A DNA stretch of 64,000 nt from Yponomeuta sedellus (lineage: Eukaryota; Arthropoda; Insecta; Lepidoptera; Yponomeutidae), in assembly GCA_934045075.1 (NCBI GenBank), contig OW203745.1, positions 12,796,873-12,860,872 on the forward strand. The letters are read 5' to 3'. Below, piece by piece: positions 42,721-55,400 of this stretch. The number at the start of each line of letters is the position of its first letter. Position 1 is the stretch's first letter. Made by a program: the position numbers and the translations under genes. The notes beneath the pieces are model-generated. The model made no database searches, was not told where the DNA came from, and saw only the letters and a program-made list of their open reading frames with translations.

Positions 42721-43359
42721 ACGAACCATAGAGAAGTGACGTTAATCAGCTGTCCGATATCTATCACTCTGCGCAGATGGCAGCACTGAATCACGTGAAT
42801 TTTCATGGCGCTGGTATTGGGCTAGTCCCGATTGTCTTGTGATTTCGCCAATAATTTTCTGTTTCAGTAAATTTATTGTTAAACAGCACCATAATTTAAG
42901 CCCGGGGTGAGTATTGCGAGTCTTTTGTTCCAATATTTCGTGCGTAGAAGCCCTGGACGCTTTATGCGCGGCAGTTGAAAGTGTCAAAGTAGTGACGGGT
43001 GCCTGTGGGGTGGTTTGGGAGTGATTATTTCTTTCTAGAGAAGGGTTAGGCGACAAGAAGTCTGGGTAGCGGACCGGCGCTATGTGCCGCGCCACGATAT
43101 TGATTCACCGCACTCCCCGTCGCACCCGCGAAGCCGGAAAACACCATTACACCATCGTTCCTTGAGCGCTAAACTTGCGTCTGAAATAATCCTTGTAGTT
43201 ATCGATTTTGTGAAAAAGCTCTCTGATTGGTGTTGTTGCGACGATGTAGTACACATCTGGTACTTGGATTTTGAACGACTTGAGTTCAGCGCTTAATTGT
43301 TGGCTCGATTCAAGGTCACCAGTTTTTAGTGTTATTTTTATTCTGTTTTAGTGTCGAAA
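42721..43359 (+). promoter_or_regulatory. Vha44 promoter and 5' UTR region
   Basis: This stretch is GC-richer than the DNA on either side and leads directly to the Vha44 start codon, as expected for a broad housekeeping promoter. It contains 'cagctg' (42749) and the palindrome TCACGTGA (42791-42798). I cannot place the transcription start from sequence alone. Confidence 0.5.
42791..42798. promoter_or_regulatory. TCACGTGA E-box (CLEAR/M-box-like) upstream of Vha44
   Basis: TCACGTGA is the core recognised by the TFEB/MITF family, and Drosophila Mitf is known to control V-ATPase subunit genes through such boxes. It is 562 bases upstream of the start codon, inside the GC-richer presumed promoter. 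Confidence 0.5.
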
Positions 43360-43488
43360 ATGAGCGAGTACTGGCTTATCAGCGCCCCTGGCGACAAGAC
43401 GTGCCAGCAGACATGGGACACCCTGAACAATGCCACCAAGGCTGGCAACCTCAGTGTCAACTACAAATTCCCTATCCCTGACCTAAAG
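43360..43488 (+). CDS. Vha44: Vha44 coding exon 1
   Basis: 43 codons from ATG to ...KFPIPDLK; donor AAG|GTAAAT; phase 0. The [11 protein letters not shown] start is the canonical N-terminus of subunit C. Confidence 0.95.
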
Positions 43489-46400
43489 GTAAATAATAAT
43501 TGACCAAAACTTGTATGCTTGAAATTCACCAATAATGCTTGAAATTAGCAATATACGGTGGGCATGCATGATTACTTAACCCGTACTCTCTATCTGACAG
43601 AAGGAAGATCTGCGCTCTGCAGTGGGATGCCTTATATTTAATTATGATATACATAGTATGTGAATCTGTGTATGATATGCCTTGGTATATCGTAGGTCCT
43701 AAAAGTGGTCTCGGATTGTCATTGTTCATGTGTGGTTTTTAAGTCCACCCTCTCTCCTTGAGAGGCCTGTGCTCTTCAGTGGGACATATACAATAGGCTA
43801 CTTATATGCATGCTTATGCTACTCTAGTAATTCAATATTTTTTTTTTTTATTTGCTTAAAATTTTCTAGAACAACACTAGCCACAGAAATGTAAACCGCA
43901 TAAAAGTTATTATGTTGAGAGAAGATGAAAAGGGGGCGCCTCCCTAGTTTATTATTAAAAATTCATTCTTTCTCATTTATGCTAAGTAGAATCTTGTCCT
44001 ATAAGTTTAAATTTCTAGTCTTTCATGAAAATATGAAAATATATTATCATGAAAATAACATAGAAAATAAACTCAATTTTGTTTTCATTATGGATTTTTA
44101 TTTATTTATAAGCTGTGATATACCTATTCAAAATGTAAACTGAACTATCCCTAAATACAGTATTAATATCTTTTTAAACATTTTTCATGAATTGTTCATG
44201 TGTGACAGTTTTGGGAATGTGGATCTTTTTCCTACAACCTTTTTCTTACAAATTCCCCATTCCCAGTTTATTCCAGTCCAGTCTCCACATAAGTCTTCAG
44301 ACTGCACCGTAAACAATATTTATTGTGTTCCAGGTGGGGACATTGGATCAGTTGGTGGGGCTGTCGGATGACTTGGGAAAGCTCGACACCTTTGTCGAGA
44401 GTGTCACCAGAAAAGTGGCACTGTACCTTGGAGAGGTCAGTAGTTAGTTATTTAGTTAGACCTGAGATTTCCGCACTTAGCCTCATAGTTGGGCCATTTT
44501 ATGTAGGAAGCCCTGAGGTACGCTAACACCTCAGACACTAGGGATTCCTTTCGATGTTTTCCTTTACCATCAGCGAGTAGTATTGCTACTATAATTTCAC
44601 AAATGTACATAACTTAGAAAACAAAGTCATTGGCACATGCCGGGGTTCGAACCTATGACCTCCCGATTGAGAAGCCGGAGTTCTACACCGCTTCGCTACC
44701 ACCAGGGAGAGATCAGTATTACGATGCAAATGTACTCAATGTCTTGAAGAGATCTGCACAGAAAAAACATACATAAACACATGCCTATAATTCAGAACAC
44801 CAGTGTCCCAGATAGGCGCACTTAGGTTTGCCACTTGCCACAGTCCTGACAAACCTGTTTCGCTACATCACTTTCATCCCTGTATACTTATTGCAACAGA
44901 GTGTATCAGAAAACAAAGGTGTTTTGTCCTAATGGCAAACCAGCAATGGATGGAAAGGCATACAATGCCAACATTATTAAAAAAAGAAATAGCTTGTTAC
45001 GGTCTTAAGTTTAAGAAAAGAAAGAAAAGCAATTTTTGAGAAGACTGTGTGCCAATTATCATTCAAACTCATCCATAAGTGAATCCTATACAGCTTCTTA
45101 TTAGCTATCTGAGTTTTCTGTGCATTATTATTATTCAAATTCTTTATTTCATATGAAGTTTAATGCTTCATAGTACTGCTACATGCTGCTGGATAATACT
45201 ACAAAAAACAATCAAGTGCTATCATAAGATATACTTGCATCAACTTAGCGCTGCTAGTGTATTAACAACAATAATGATAATAGTAATATATTACCAAAAT
45301 ATTAACATGTATAGTTTGTCAAAAAATTCAAGAAAATTATTAAAAATTAAGACCATTTACTACCTTTGATTAAGCGCAATACATCTTTTTAATGTATTGT
45401 AAACTGTAGTTTTTATTTTTATAATGCTTTTAAGTGCAAGAAATTAACTAACACAGACAAAAAGTCTGAGCAAAAACTTACTCTTTAATTTCTACACTTT
45501 TTAGACAATGTACACTGCAACTTAAGATATTAATTATCCTAATTAGTAATGAGGTCTCAATCGAATATGCATTTTGCGTAAATGAATTTTCAGAATTTTT
45601 TTCCGGGAGTGTTGCCAGTAACATTACGGACTCCATTGCGCACTTCGCACCCTTTCTTTAACAGAGACGCTTGATTCGCACAGTACAAACTTAGTTTTTT
45701 TAGACAACCCTGTACCAATAGCCATTCAATGTTTTGGACCAAGATAATTTTCAACAATCATCTCAACATTTCAATTTAGATGGGTAAATTAAAAATCAAA
45801 CTGAATCACTCAGTGACAGATTCTTCTCATCAGTACCAACCAGTTTTAGGGAAAAACGCGAAAAAAATATGAAATTGAAATTGAAATTGAAAAATGGTTT
45901 AATTATCGCAAAAAAGTACAAAACACAACTTAAAATAGACTAAGTTAAATACATACTTAGTTACTTTAGTGAAAACTTAGTTAAATAACGCTATGCGATA
46001 ATAAGGATATGCTCAGCTAAATGCTGCGTGTGTGAACATCAACGCAGCGCTGATTTTCAGCACATCCCGAGTATTTGCTAGCAATTGACACGTTGGTAGC
46101 TAGACATGCAACTAGCCAATATTAGAAATAAAAAAAAATACTTTATACAGAATAGGTCTAAAAATAGACTGCATACACACATGAGATATTGCGCAAATTA
46201 AGCACAATTAAGCAAGTAGGCACTATGATTGTTAAGAATAATAATTAAGACTGTAAGCAGCATGTAGGTGGCACCACTGGAATCGGAAAATCCCTGAGAA
46301 GAGGAAAAATACAAAATTGTGACAGGCACCCAAGTGGTTAAAAAAACAGTTCTCATGTCGGATATTTACATAAGGTGCAGATTTTAGGGGTTATTGACCT

Positions 46401-49400
46401 GTTTATCGAGAAGTAACTTTTTTAATGCGTTTTTAAACGTAATTGGCGTCATATAGTTTCGAAGGGGTGGTGGTAAATCATTCCACACTTTAGCTGCTGC
46501 ATATTTAAAGGTGCCTCTAAAACCAGCCGTCTTGTGCCTTGGTATGAGCATTAAGTTTAGATTTCTTCGTCTTGTATTGCGTCCGTGAGATTCGTTTGCC
46601 CATTCAAACTTGCTAAATAAGTACATGGGTCTCCTTCTGTGCACTACCCTATGCACAAGGCTAGCTAGATGTAACTGTCTCCTCGCTTTCATCTTTAAGA
46701 TGCCTTTTTTGTTCATAAATGGTGTCACATGAGCTCTTTTTGGTATCGAGAAGCAAAACCTTGAACTCTTTGAATTGCTCGTTCCGTTTTAGCAAACAAA
46801 CGGGGTCCATAGACCACATCACCGAAGTTCAGAACAGACAAAATTAAACTCTCAGTTAGAAGTATCCGTATTTTTTCCGTCAAGTACGGTCTTATATGAT
46901 AGAGTATCTTGAGTCTAAAAAACGCATTTCTTATCTTAAAATCGATGTGTTCAATAAAACGTAGCTCGGGGTCCATAACTAAGCCTAAATTACGTGCTTT
47001 AGTTACCCTTTCAACCAGATTTTCTGCTATTTTTATGGTAGGATTCCTCTCGACTATCGTTTCGCATTGGTGTTTCGTACCTAGAACCATAAACTTCGAC
47101 TTCTGTGGGTTAAGTAACAGACAGTTCTCTTTTGCCCACTCGTTTATTATGTGCAGATCGTGGTTAATCTTAGATACCGCCGAATCGACCTCTTGGAGCT
47201 TGAATGAGTAATAAAGCTGGGTATCATCTGCATATAGGTGTACTTGGCAGTGACTTATCCTACTTACTAGATCCGCTGTGTAAATTACAAATAGAAGAGG
47301 GCTCAAAATACCGCCTTGTGGGCAACCTCTGGTTATAGGCTTATAATCCGATTTCAGGGTATTTCCCTCACAGTCATCCACCTCTACATACTGCTTACGA
47401 TCATTTAAATAAGACCGGAACCATTCACATGCTCCCGCTGAAACGCCGTAGTGACTTAGCTTCTCAAGAAGAAGTTCCTGGTTAATGCAGTCGAATGCTC
47501 TTGAGAAGTCGAGAAGGACCAAAATACTACCCTGGCCCGAGTCAGATGAAGTAATTATTTCATCCGTTACATGGGATAGCGCCGTTTCCGTACCATGCCC
47601 ACCACGGAATCCGGATTGTAGCAGTGGGATTATATGTTCAGATTCCACATGTGCTGACAGCTGCCTATGTACAGCTCGCTCTATAACTTTTGATAGGATT
47701 TGCAGAATACTGATAGGGCGCAAGTCTTTAAATTCGGTAACGGAAGAATTTTTTGGTAGAGGTTTTACCCTAGCAGTTTTCCATATGTCGGGAAAAACAT
47801 GAGACTCGATAGACTTGTTTACTATAGTTGTTATCAGAGGTAAAGTTACCCGTAGAGTCATACGAATCATATTTATCGAAATATTATCACACCCTACGGC
47901 ATTTGTTCCTATTTCTTGTAGAATTTTATTTATTTGATCCTCCGTGCAGGGTTGAATGTCGAAATTGGTCTCAGTAAACTTGTTCAATTTAAATGAGTCT
48001 AGTAATGCCTTTTTTACTGTTGATGTACCTGGTATATCCAAAAAAAAGTTATTTATCCTAAAGGGGTCTCTTAAGCTATGCGGCAATGCTGCGTTGTTCT
48101 GGCCTCCTCCCATTATCGAAAGCTTTTTTAAGTGTGCCCACATTTTTACGGGTTTTTTTATATTATTATTTACAAAATGTGTAAAATAAGCCCTTTTTTC
48201 TCTTTCTATGGATTTAATTACAAAATTTTTTAGGGATTTATAATATTGTGTCTTTTGTTGATTCTTCGATGATTGTGCCATCTTCAAGGCTGTGTCTCTA
48301 TGCCTCATCATTATCTTGATTACGTCTGTTATCCAGGGCCTCGGATTATGATTGATGCGAATTTTTTTAAGAGGGGCGTGCCTGTCGAATAATTCCAAAA
48401 TCAGTTCGTTGAAAGTAACCGCCATTGAGTTTACGTCGTTGTCCTCGGCCACTTTATACCAAGGCATGGAATATAAGTCTGAAAGGAAGTTGTATTCGTT
48501 AATTTTCTGTAGTTGACGTGAACTTACATACTGTATCGATTCTTTTGGTTTGGCTATATTTAGTTCGGCAAGTACCATAGCGTGGTCACTAAGCAAGGGA
48601 TTGTGGTGTACGGTTACACGCTTACACATTTCAGGGGAATCGGTTATAATCAGATCCAATAATGTAGCAGTTTTATCAGTAATATGAGCTATTCCATACT
48701 GACATTACCACCTACGGCATTAATAGTACATTACACAACTATATAGGGTGGTAATACAAAGAAAGGCCGAGATCGCAGAAGTTTGCGGCCCGAGCTGCAA
48801 GCGAGGGACGTAAATATGCGATCGAGAGCTTTCTTTACTACCTCCCGTGTTGTGTACATCTTTTTATGTCTACACTTGGCCAGAAAGCGGCTTTTTTGTG
48901 GCCGTACGCGCAGCGTGCGGAAAAAGCCTCTTTATTGCCAGGTGTGGCATAAAATATATAACAATGCAGCCTCTATACGTCCTACTGTAGGACATAGGAC
49001 TCCGAGGGACAAAAAGAGCTAGGCGTCCCCACCACCTATTAGCGGTTTCAAGTGCTGAGGTAAACATTACACGTCCACAAATGTATGGAATAGCTGATTC
49101 GTTTTCGCGATTTCGAGGAAGATTCGAGGGTTGGTAAGGGTCGTCTCAGGTGGACATACAACGACCAGATAGTTGATGTATTAGCAAGCGACGAGTGCAA
49201 CGACTTATGAACGTTGATGAAGCGAAGGTGATCTGTCAGGATCGTGGCAAGTGGCAGTCCCTGGTTTTTGCCTACCCCTCTGGGATACAGGCGTGAGGTT
49301 ATGTATGTATGTATTCGAGTAGAACGGATGCAAACGGCGGTTTGGTTACAATAATAACAGTGAGATATATGGATCTAAATCTTCCTACCCTCGGAAAATA

Positions 49401-52400
49401 TTCCTTGAATATAATAATAATATTAATTATTGATACGTTTACTGCACGCAAATAAGTCTTACAATGGCAATGCGGCGGACTTAATGCTACAAGCATATAA
49501 ATAGCATTTCGAACAAATTAAAGCATCTAATTTGTAATATTGTCTCTTCCTAAACAGGTATTGGAAGACCAACGTGACAAGCTCCATGAAAACCTGATGG
49601 CGAACAACAGTAAGTACAGTTTTATTCAGAACTCGAAACTTAATAACTCATTCAATTCTAAATGACATCAAAAAATTTCATGCAGTATAATTTTTTTATG
49701 TCATTTTAATTTGTTACTTACTATAAATATTTTTTTGGACTTTATTGAAGGTGAATTAGCACACGAGTCAGATGAAATAATTATTAGTCTATCAGCTTTT
49801 ATAAATAAAAAGTTGTGATAGAGTGCATGGCAAAAAAATAATTGAAAAATTAGCAGTTTTGACTGATGGCATGTTATTGGGAGAGATTACTTAGTGGTTA
49901 AAAAAATAGGTGCTGACGAAAGTCTACGGTGTTGCCAGCATGAATTACTAAATGAGGTAGAAAAGATAAATAGCATAGAAATAAATTACAAAAGCACAGA
50001 ACAGTGCTCAAAAGTTTAAGCATGCCGCTAAAATTTCGGTGGTTTACTTTCAAAAACCTTTTTAATTATGATTCTTCCTTTCAATTTTTGTTTTACATAT
50101 TTTTTATTATTTTAAAACATTCGTGTATATTTTGCATGTTATTTATTTGTAACACTGAATGTTTTTTCGATAATTAATTATTTAACGTCAAAATATTCAG
50201 TGTCGGTTTACTTCACATAATTTGCAATTCTCCGATTGCACTCTATCCGAATATTTACTTTTATTTCATGTAAATTTTGCTGTTGTTATTTTTATATTAT
50301 AATTTGTTTCGAACACATTTTCACACATCGACACTACATCTCATTTCTATTCCTTAACTAACACGATTTTCGCATTAATAAGCACTAAAGATGAATATAA
50401 TATGTCTCGGGAATTTTTTATACTTATAAAAACTACAACTATAAAAAGCAGTATATTAGTATAAAAAATTGCCGAATTGCCAAGTATGTATCAATGAAAC
50501 AAATAATAATGAACCCACTAAAATAAAAGCTAAGAATGTTTAGTGGACAGTGTTTCGGAACAAAATAACTATGGTTCATTTACTTGTGACTATCTTGAAC
50601 CTTTCTGCACTAAGTAGCATTTTTTATGTTTTCTGTGTGTAAATAGCTGGAATGGAATGTTAAATACGGTCTTAAGACTCGAGAATGCATTTATGACTTA
50701 TACTTGTAGATAGAATTTTTTTCAAAATTCGATCGACCGTAAACCTGTGATGATTGGCTTTAAAATTTTATCCTTACTACGTAGGTGGGTGAATTTATTG
50801 TATTTTTATTATTGAAAGTTATTGGGTGTATGCGAATATCGGCTTTTTCAACAATCTGAAAAGTGTAGGCGATCTTTTTTAAATTTAGCTTCGGATTGAA
50901 TGGATCTTCGCACTCCACTGTTGCATTTTGGATTTTTATTTTAGAAGTTTTTGGTCTAATGAGAATGCTAGCTCTAATATTATATTTCAGTGTCTGAGAA
51001 ATGGAAAAAAGTTTGTGGCAGTGAGTAATATCTTTCTGTAGTGTATGTGCCGCTTTACAGTGATATTGTGCTTCAACTTTAATGTATATTTTTTGCTTTT
51101 TCGAACGTTAAATGTTCTTAGTTTTTTTTGTTTCCAATCAGAAAGTGTAATCTGAGAATATAAATTTGAACCATTTTAACGGAGAATTCTTATTTTCTTG
51201 TTTTTTTAATTTAATTATATTCCTGAGTTTCCTGCCATTTAACGAAAATATGGCACCAATGTGCAATCATGTCTGAAATGATATGTTTATTTCATTGTAC
51301 ACCGTAGGCCTCTTATGTGTGTTACCTATAAATTATATAATCTTAAGACATCCTGACGCAATGTTGAAACATGTTTCCTAATAAATAATATTTTCTAACG
51401 CCATTCGCATCTAAAATCTGAGGACTATTTTTTTTTTCAATTGTATAAAAGTACCTGTATCATTTTTTTTATACCAATGTTATCAAATTAACCCTCATAA
51501 ATGTCACGGTTAATAAGCACGCGTGGCAATTAAATCCATTAACTCTCTCTGAGAGAAGGCCTGTGCCCAGCAGTGGGACCATTAAAAAAGCTGAGACTAA
51601 GAACGATACAGTCTTCCTCTCTTCTTCTTCTTCAGGCTATATTATGTAGTCCACGATACAGCCACACATACATAATTCTAAAACTAAGATATCAAAAAAT
51701 CGTGTCCCGAGCTTCGATCACTACGAGCCCGAGCTTTCGCAGAGAAAAGTGTAATTTTCTTTTCTAAAGGCGTTTCTGAAATCTATGTGTCACGAAAATT
51801 AGGTCGGCCGGAGCAACGAAGGTCAGTGAGTCATCGCGACAAATTAATATTATAATGAACGATGGGGTCGTTTCGTTTTTCCGTTTTACTACTTCAATTT
51901 ACTATCATAATAGTATTAACAGACGATCAAACATGGTACGGGCCGGACAGCGGACTCGGTACGCTCCATACAATATCTGTTCATCTTGATTGCCGAACAT
52001 AATTAATACTACACTGGGCTGCAAAAATAAGTATCACACTTTTAAAATTGCAATAACTTTTTAAGTGCACAAGATATACTTTGGAGACAAAAAGAACTGG
52101 AAAAGAGTTTAATTTTGTGTATAAGATCTCTATAGTATGTAACCTTATTCTAAAATATGGCTGAAAAACAACTCGATTTGTTTTGGTTGCTTTAGGACAA
52201 AAAAATATTTAAACTGTAGTACTTTTGCAGTTCAGCGTATTTCGTGTTAGCTTGGACCGATCGATGGTACGCCAAATCGCTGTGCGGCCCGTGCCATGTT
52301 CGATCGTCTGTTAATAGTATAAGGTTTGCTAAAGATCATTCGAATGGTGGCGTGGTGGCCGGGTCGTCTGTCTCCCTCCAGAACGGCTGAGACTGACGAC

Positions 52401-55400
52401 GGCTGAGCCCTGCGTTATGCTCATGAACGAGCGCTGTTCGTGTGTTTGGTCGCAGCACTTATGTTTTCCTTAAGACAATGAATGCGTTGGCATTTAAATT
52501 GATTGATGGCAATCATGAAATCTTATCATACGTATACTCGTTAGTGGCAACTGATGTATTAGGCTTAGTATGACTTGAGAAAAGATGGTCAGAGTGGAAT
52601 TTTTTTTCTTGCTGCCTTTTTCTCCACTACAGTACGGCCCGAATGGCAGCAGCTTACATTGTACATTGAAATGCAGCAAACAGAATGTAAATTTTCACGT
52701 TGAAATCCGTGATGGCTCCTTTTCTTATTGTGCTGTGCTGACTTATTGTCTTATTTATAAAGCACCATTCCTCTAAAACATTCTCTCTGATACTCTTTTC
52801 CTTTTGCACAGATTATTTCAACTCTCTTTGGAATTGTTGGAATCGTGTTTTTGTAATGAGACTATTAGTCTATGTGATCAGGAGTGGTTTATTCGTCGCG
52901 TATACCATATTTGAGTTTTCTTTAACTTTTTTAAATCAGGAGCTAAATAGAAGCGTATTTCCGGTCCCATGTGCGCAGGGGCCTTAGAATTCTTTGGACT
53001 TTAGTTTAATGACAATGAACAATTTTAAGCACAAATTCACAAAGTCATTCATAGATAGCGCAATAATTTTTTTGCTCTGCAGATTAATTTTGACAGCCGT
53101 ATTCCAGTTCTTCTATGGCCACGCCTGTAAGCGCCATCTTTGAATTTCTTTGTGAATTTGTGCTGAAAACGGCTCATGAAATAATAATCAAATCACAAAA
53201 AAAATAGCGCATACTTGTCCACGGTATTTAGAAAAGAACACTCACCTTTATTCTTTTATGAACCGTAAACATTTTTTCGGTTTTATAAATTACCATTAAT
53301 GAAATACTCCTCAAATGTTTTTATAAATAACACCGTTAATTTGTGTCTTTACTTTGTTTTAAATATGGCAACCCTGTAGTTTGCACATTTTGCGACACAT
53401 TCTGGATGGATTAAGATTTTTTTTCTAGGTATTGAACAGAAGCTGGGTACAGTTCCACTTGATGACGTATACATTGTAAAATACGGCACATACAGTCTAC
53501 GTTTATAATTGTTAATTAATGTATTTATTGTTTGTGCGTGGAAACAACTATAGTTTGTAAGATCACCTATCCTACTTGTCTGCTGTCTGGATACCTTAGA
53601 TCTTAACTGTATATTAATATATGTTAGCTCAATGCACTGAAGACTGTTGTATTAAGTTAGATCAACAAATTGTTCCCATATAGAGTTTAGCAATCACTGC
53701 CTCACACCAGACATTCATAGCTTAGCCATTTTGAGCTTTTTTTATTGTCTATGCTTTACGCTTATTTTTTAATTTTATCTCAATTATTTTTATACTTTAT
53801 TTTTGTTTCTTTTGAACTGTCTTCTGTCCCTCTACTAATATTATCTTTTGATTACCGTTTAATGAAAGCGTAAGGCGACATTTTACGACTCGATAAAATG
53901 CTCGGAATCGTAAAAACTTTGGGCGTCAACCAAATGTTTAGACTCCGTAATGAGAAGGAATGCACTGAAATAAACTAAGTGTGATTTTATTAAGTAAGTT
54001 AATTATAACCGACGTTAATTCCGAAGACTGATTTATTAACATTCATCACGTAACCACTAATAAAAAAACAAAAGGATCGAACACCACAATATTTTTGATA
54101 GTCGCTAATCTTCATAACTTTTTTTTTACATTGCGAAAACAGCCTTTCGTTGTTTTGGCGACTCAGTCACTGACATTGTACGATCGACATTGTATTGAAC
54201 CGTAGAATCACTTGAAAATTTAAGCGTGTGTCTATATGAAATTGAATGAACACATAGGGATACCATCTCTCAAACCAAACCGGGCGAATCTAGGCATGGA
54301 TTCGTACGCCGACACCGGTGGTGGGGAGCCACCACCCACGCCCACCTCTCCTGTTTGCGACTCCGCCTTCTCTGACCACCATGGCTGTTGGCCCTGCGAA
54401 CACCGGGAGCATTCCGACTGTGACGTCACACAGCCCTCGAGTGGGAGGAGCTCGCCGCGATGGGACGACGACGAAGAGGAAGAGAGACACCACCACCACA
54501 TACTGTCGCAAGGTCTAGGGGTCTATGTGCCGTCGCCGTACCTCCCCCTACAAAGGCCCGAAGCAGAACTACGCGAGCGGTTCTGCTTCGATGGACTTCT
54601 TAGCGGCCAGCGCTACCTGCCGTAGGGTTGCCAGGGTCGAGTTTCATAAAACTACAATTTGTAATTATCAAACCATTCAAAATGTTTTAATCACTACGAC
54701 TAAATCTACAAAATAATGAACGTTACAAGTTAAACTACGTGTGCATTTCAAACTCCTATTAGTTTTGAAATTGAAATTGAATAATGGTTTTTATCGCAAA
54801 TAATATGAAGAAAAAAAATTCCAAACTTAGTCTTACTATTGCGTATTTGTCTTCCTTCATTCTTCCTATATTTACATAAAATTGTTATCGTCTTCCATGA
54901 ATAATTATTGTAGTTCTATGAAAAAGGACCCAGTTAAGTTTAATTTTTCGGTTGGTTTTCATTTTCGTTTGTTTATTTCTTTTTATTACGTGACGTTTTT
55001 CGCGTGCACTGAATATGAGGCAGTGATTGCGTATGACTCAAATTATACATACATAATAACTTAACTTTTACGTAACAAATATAATGTCGGCGTTATTAAT
55101 ATTGTGCTTATGTCTTTTACATTTAGGCAGGTGGCGCTGTTCGTGTGTTTATTAGAAAAGAAAGATTTGAAAGCGCCATCCTGGATTTAAAATACGAAAT
55201 TATATTTTACAACAACCCTATTCTAAAGCAATAAGTGTTAAATCTGTGTAACATTACAGTGTAAACCAATTACAAGAGTGTTCAAGTCTAGACCTTACCA
55301 TGCTCAGGAAAAGGGTGACCTAAATATAAAAAAAATATGTATGACATTGAGGATGACGTTTCAACGAAAATGTACCTTATTATCGTTGTATTTTAGAGTG

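Noticed and set aside
54318..54716. Overlapping frames in the GC-rich Vha44 intron segment as separate proteins
   Set aside because: They are in other frames of the 54224-54626 frame, with Arg/Thr/Pro-rich composition expected by chance in GC-rich DNA.
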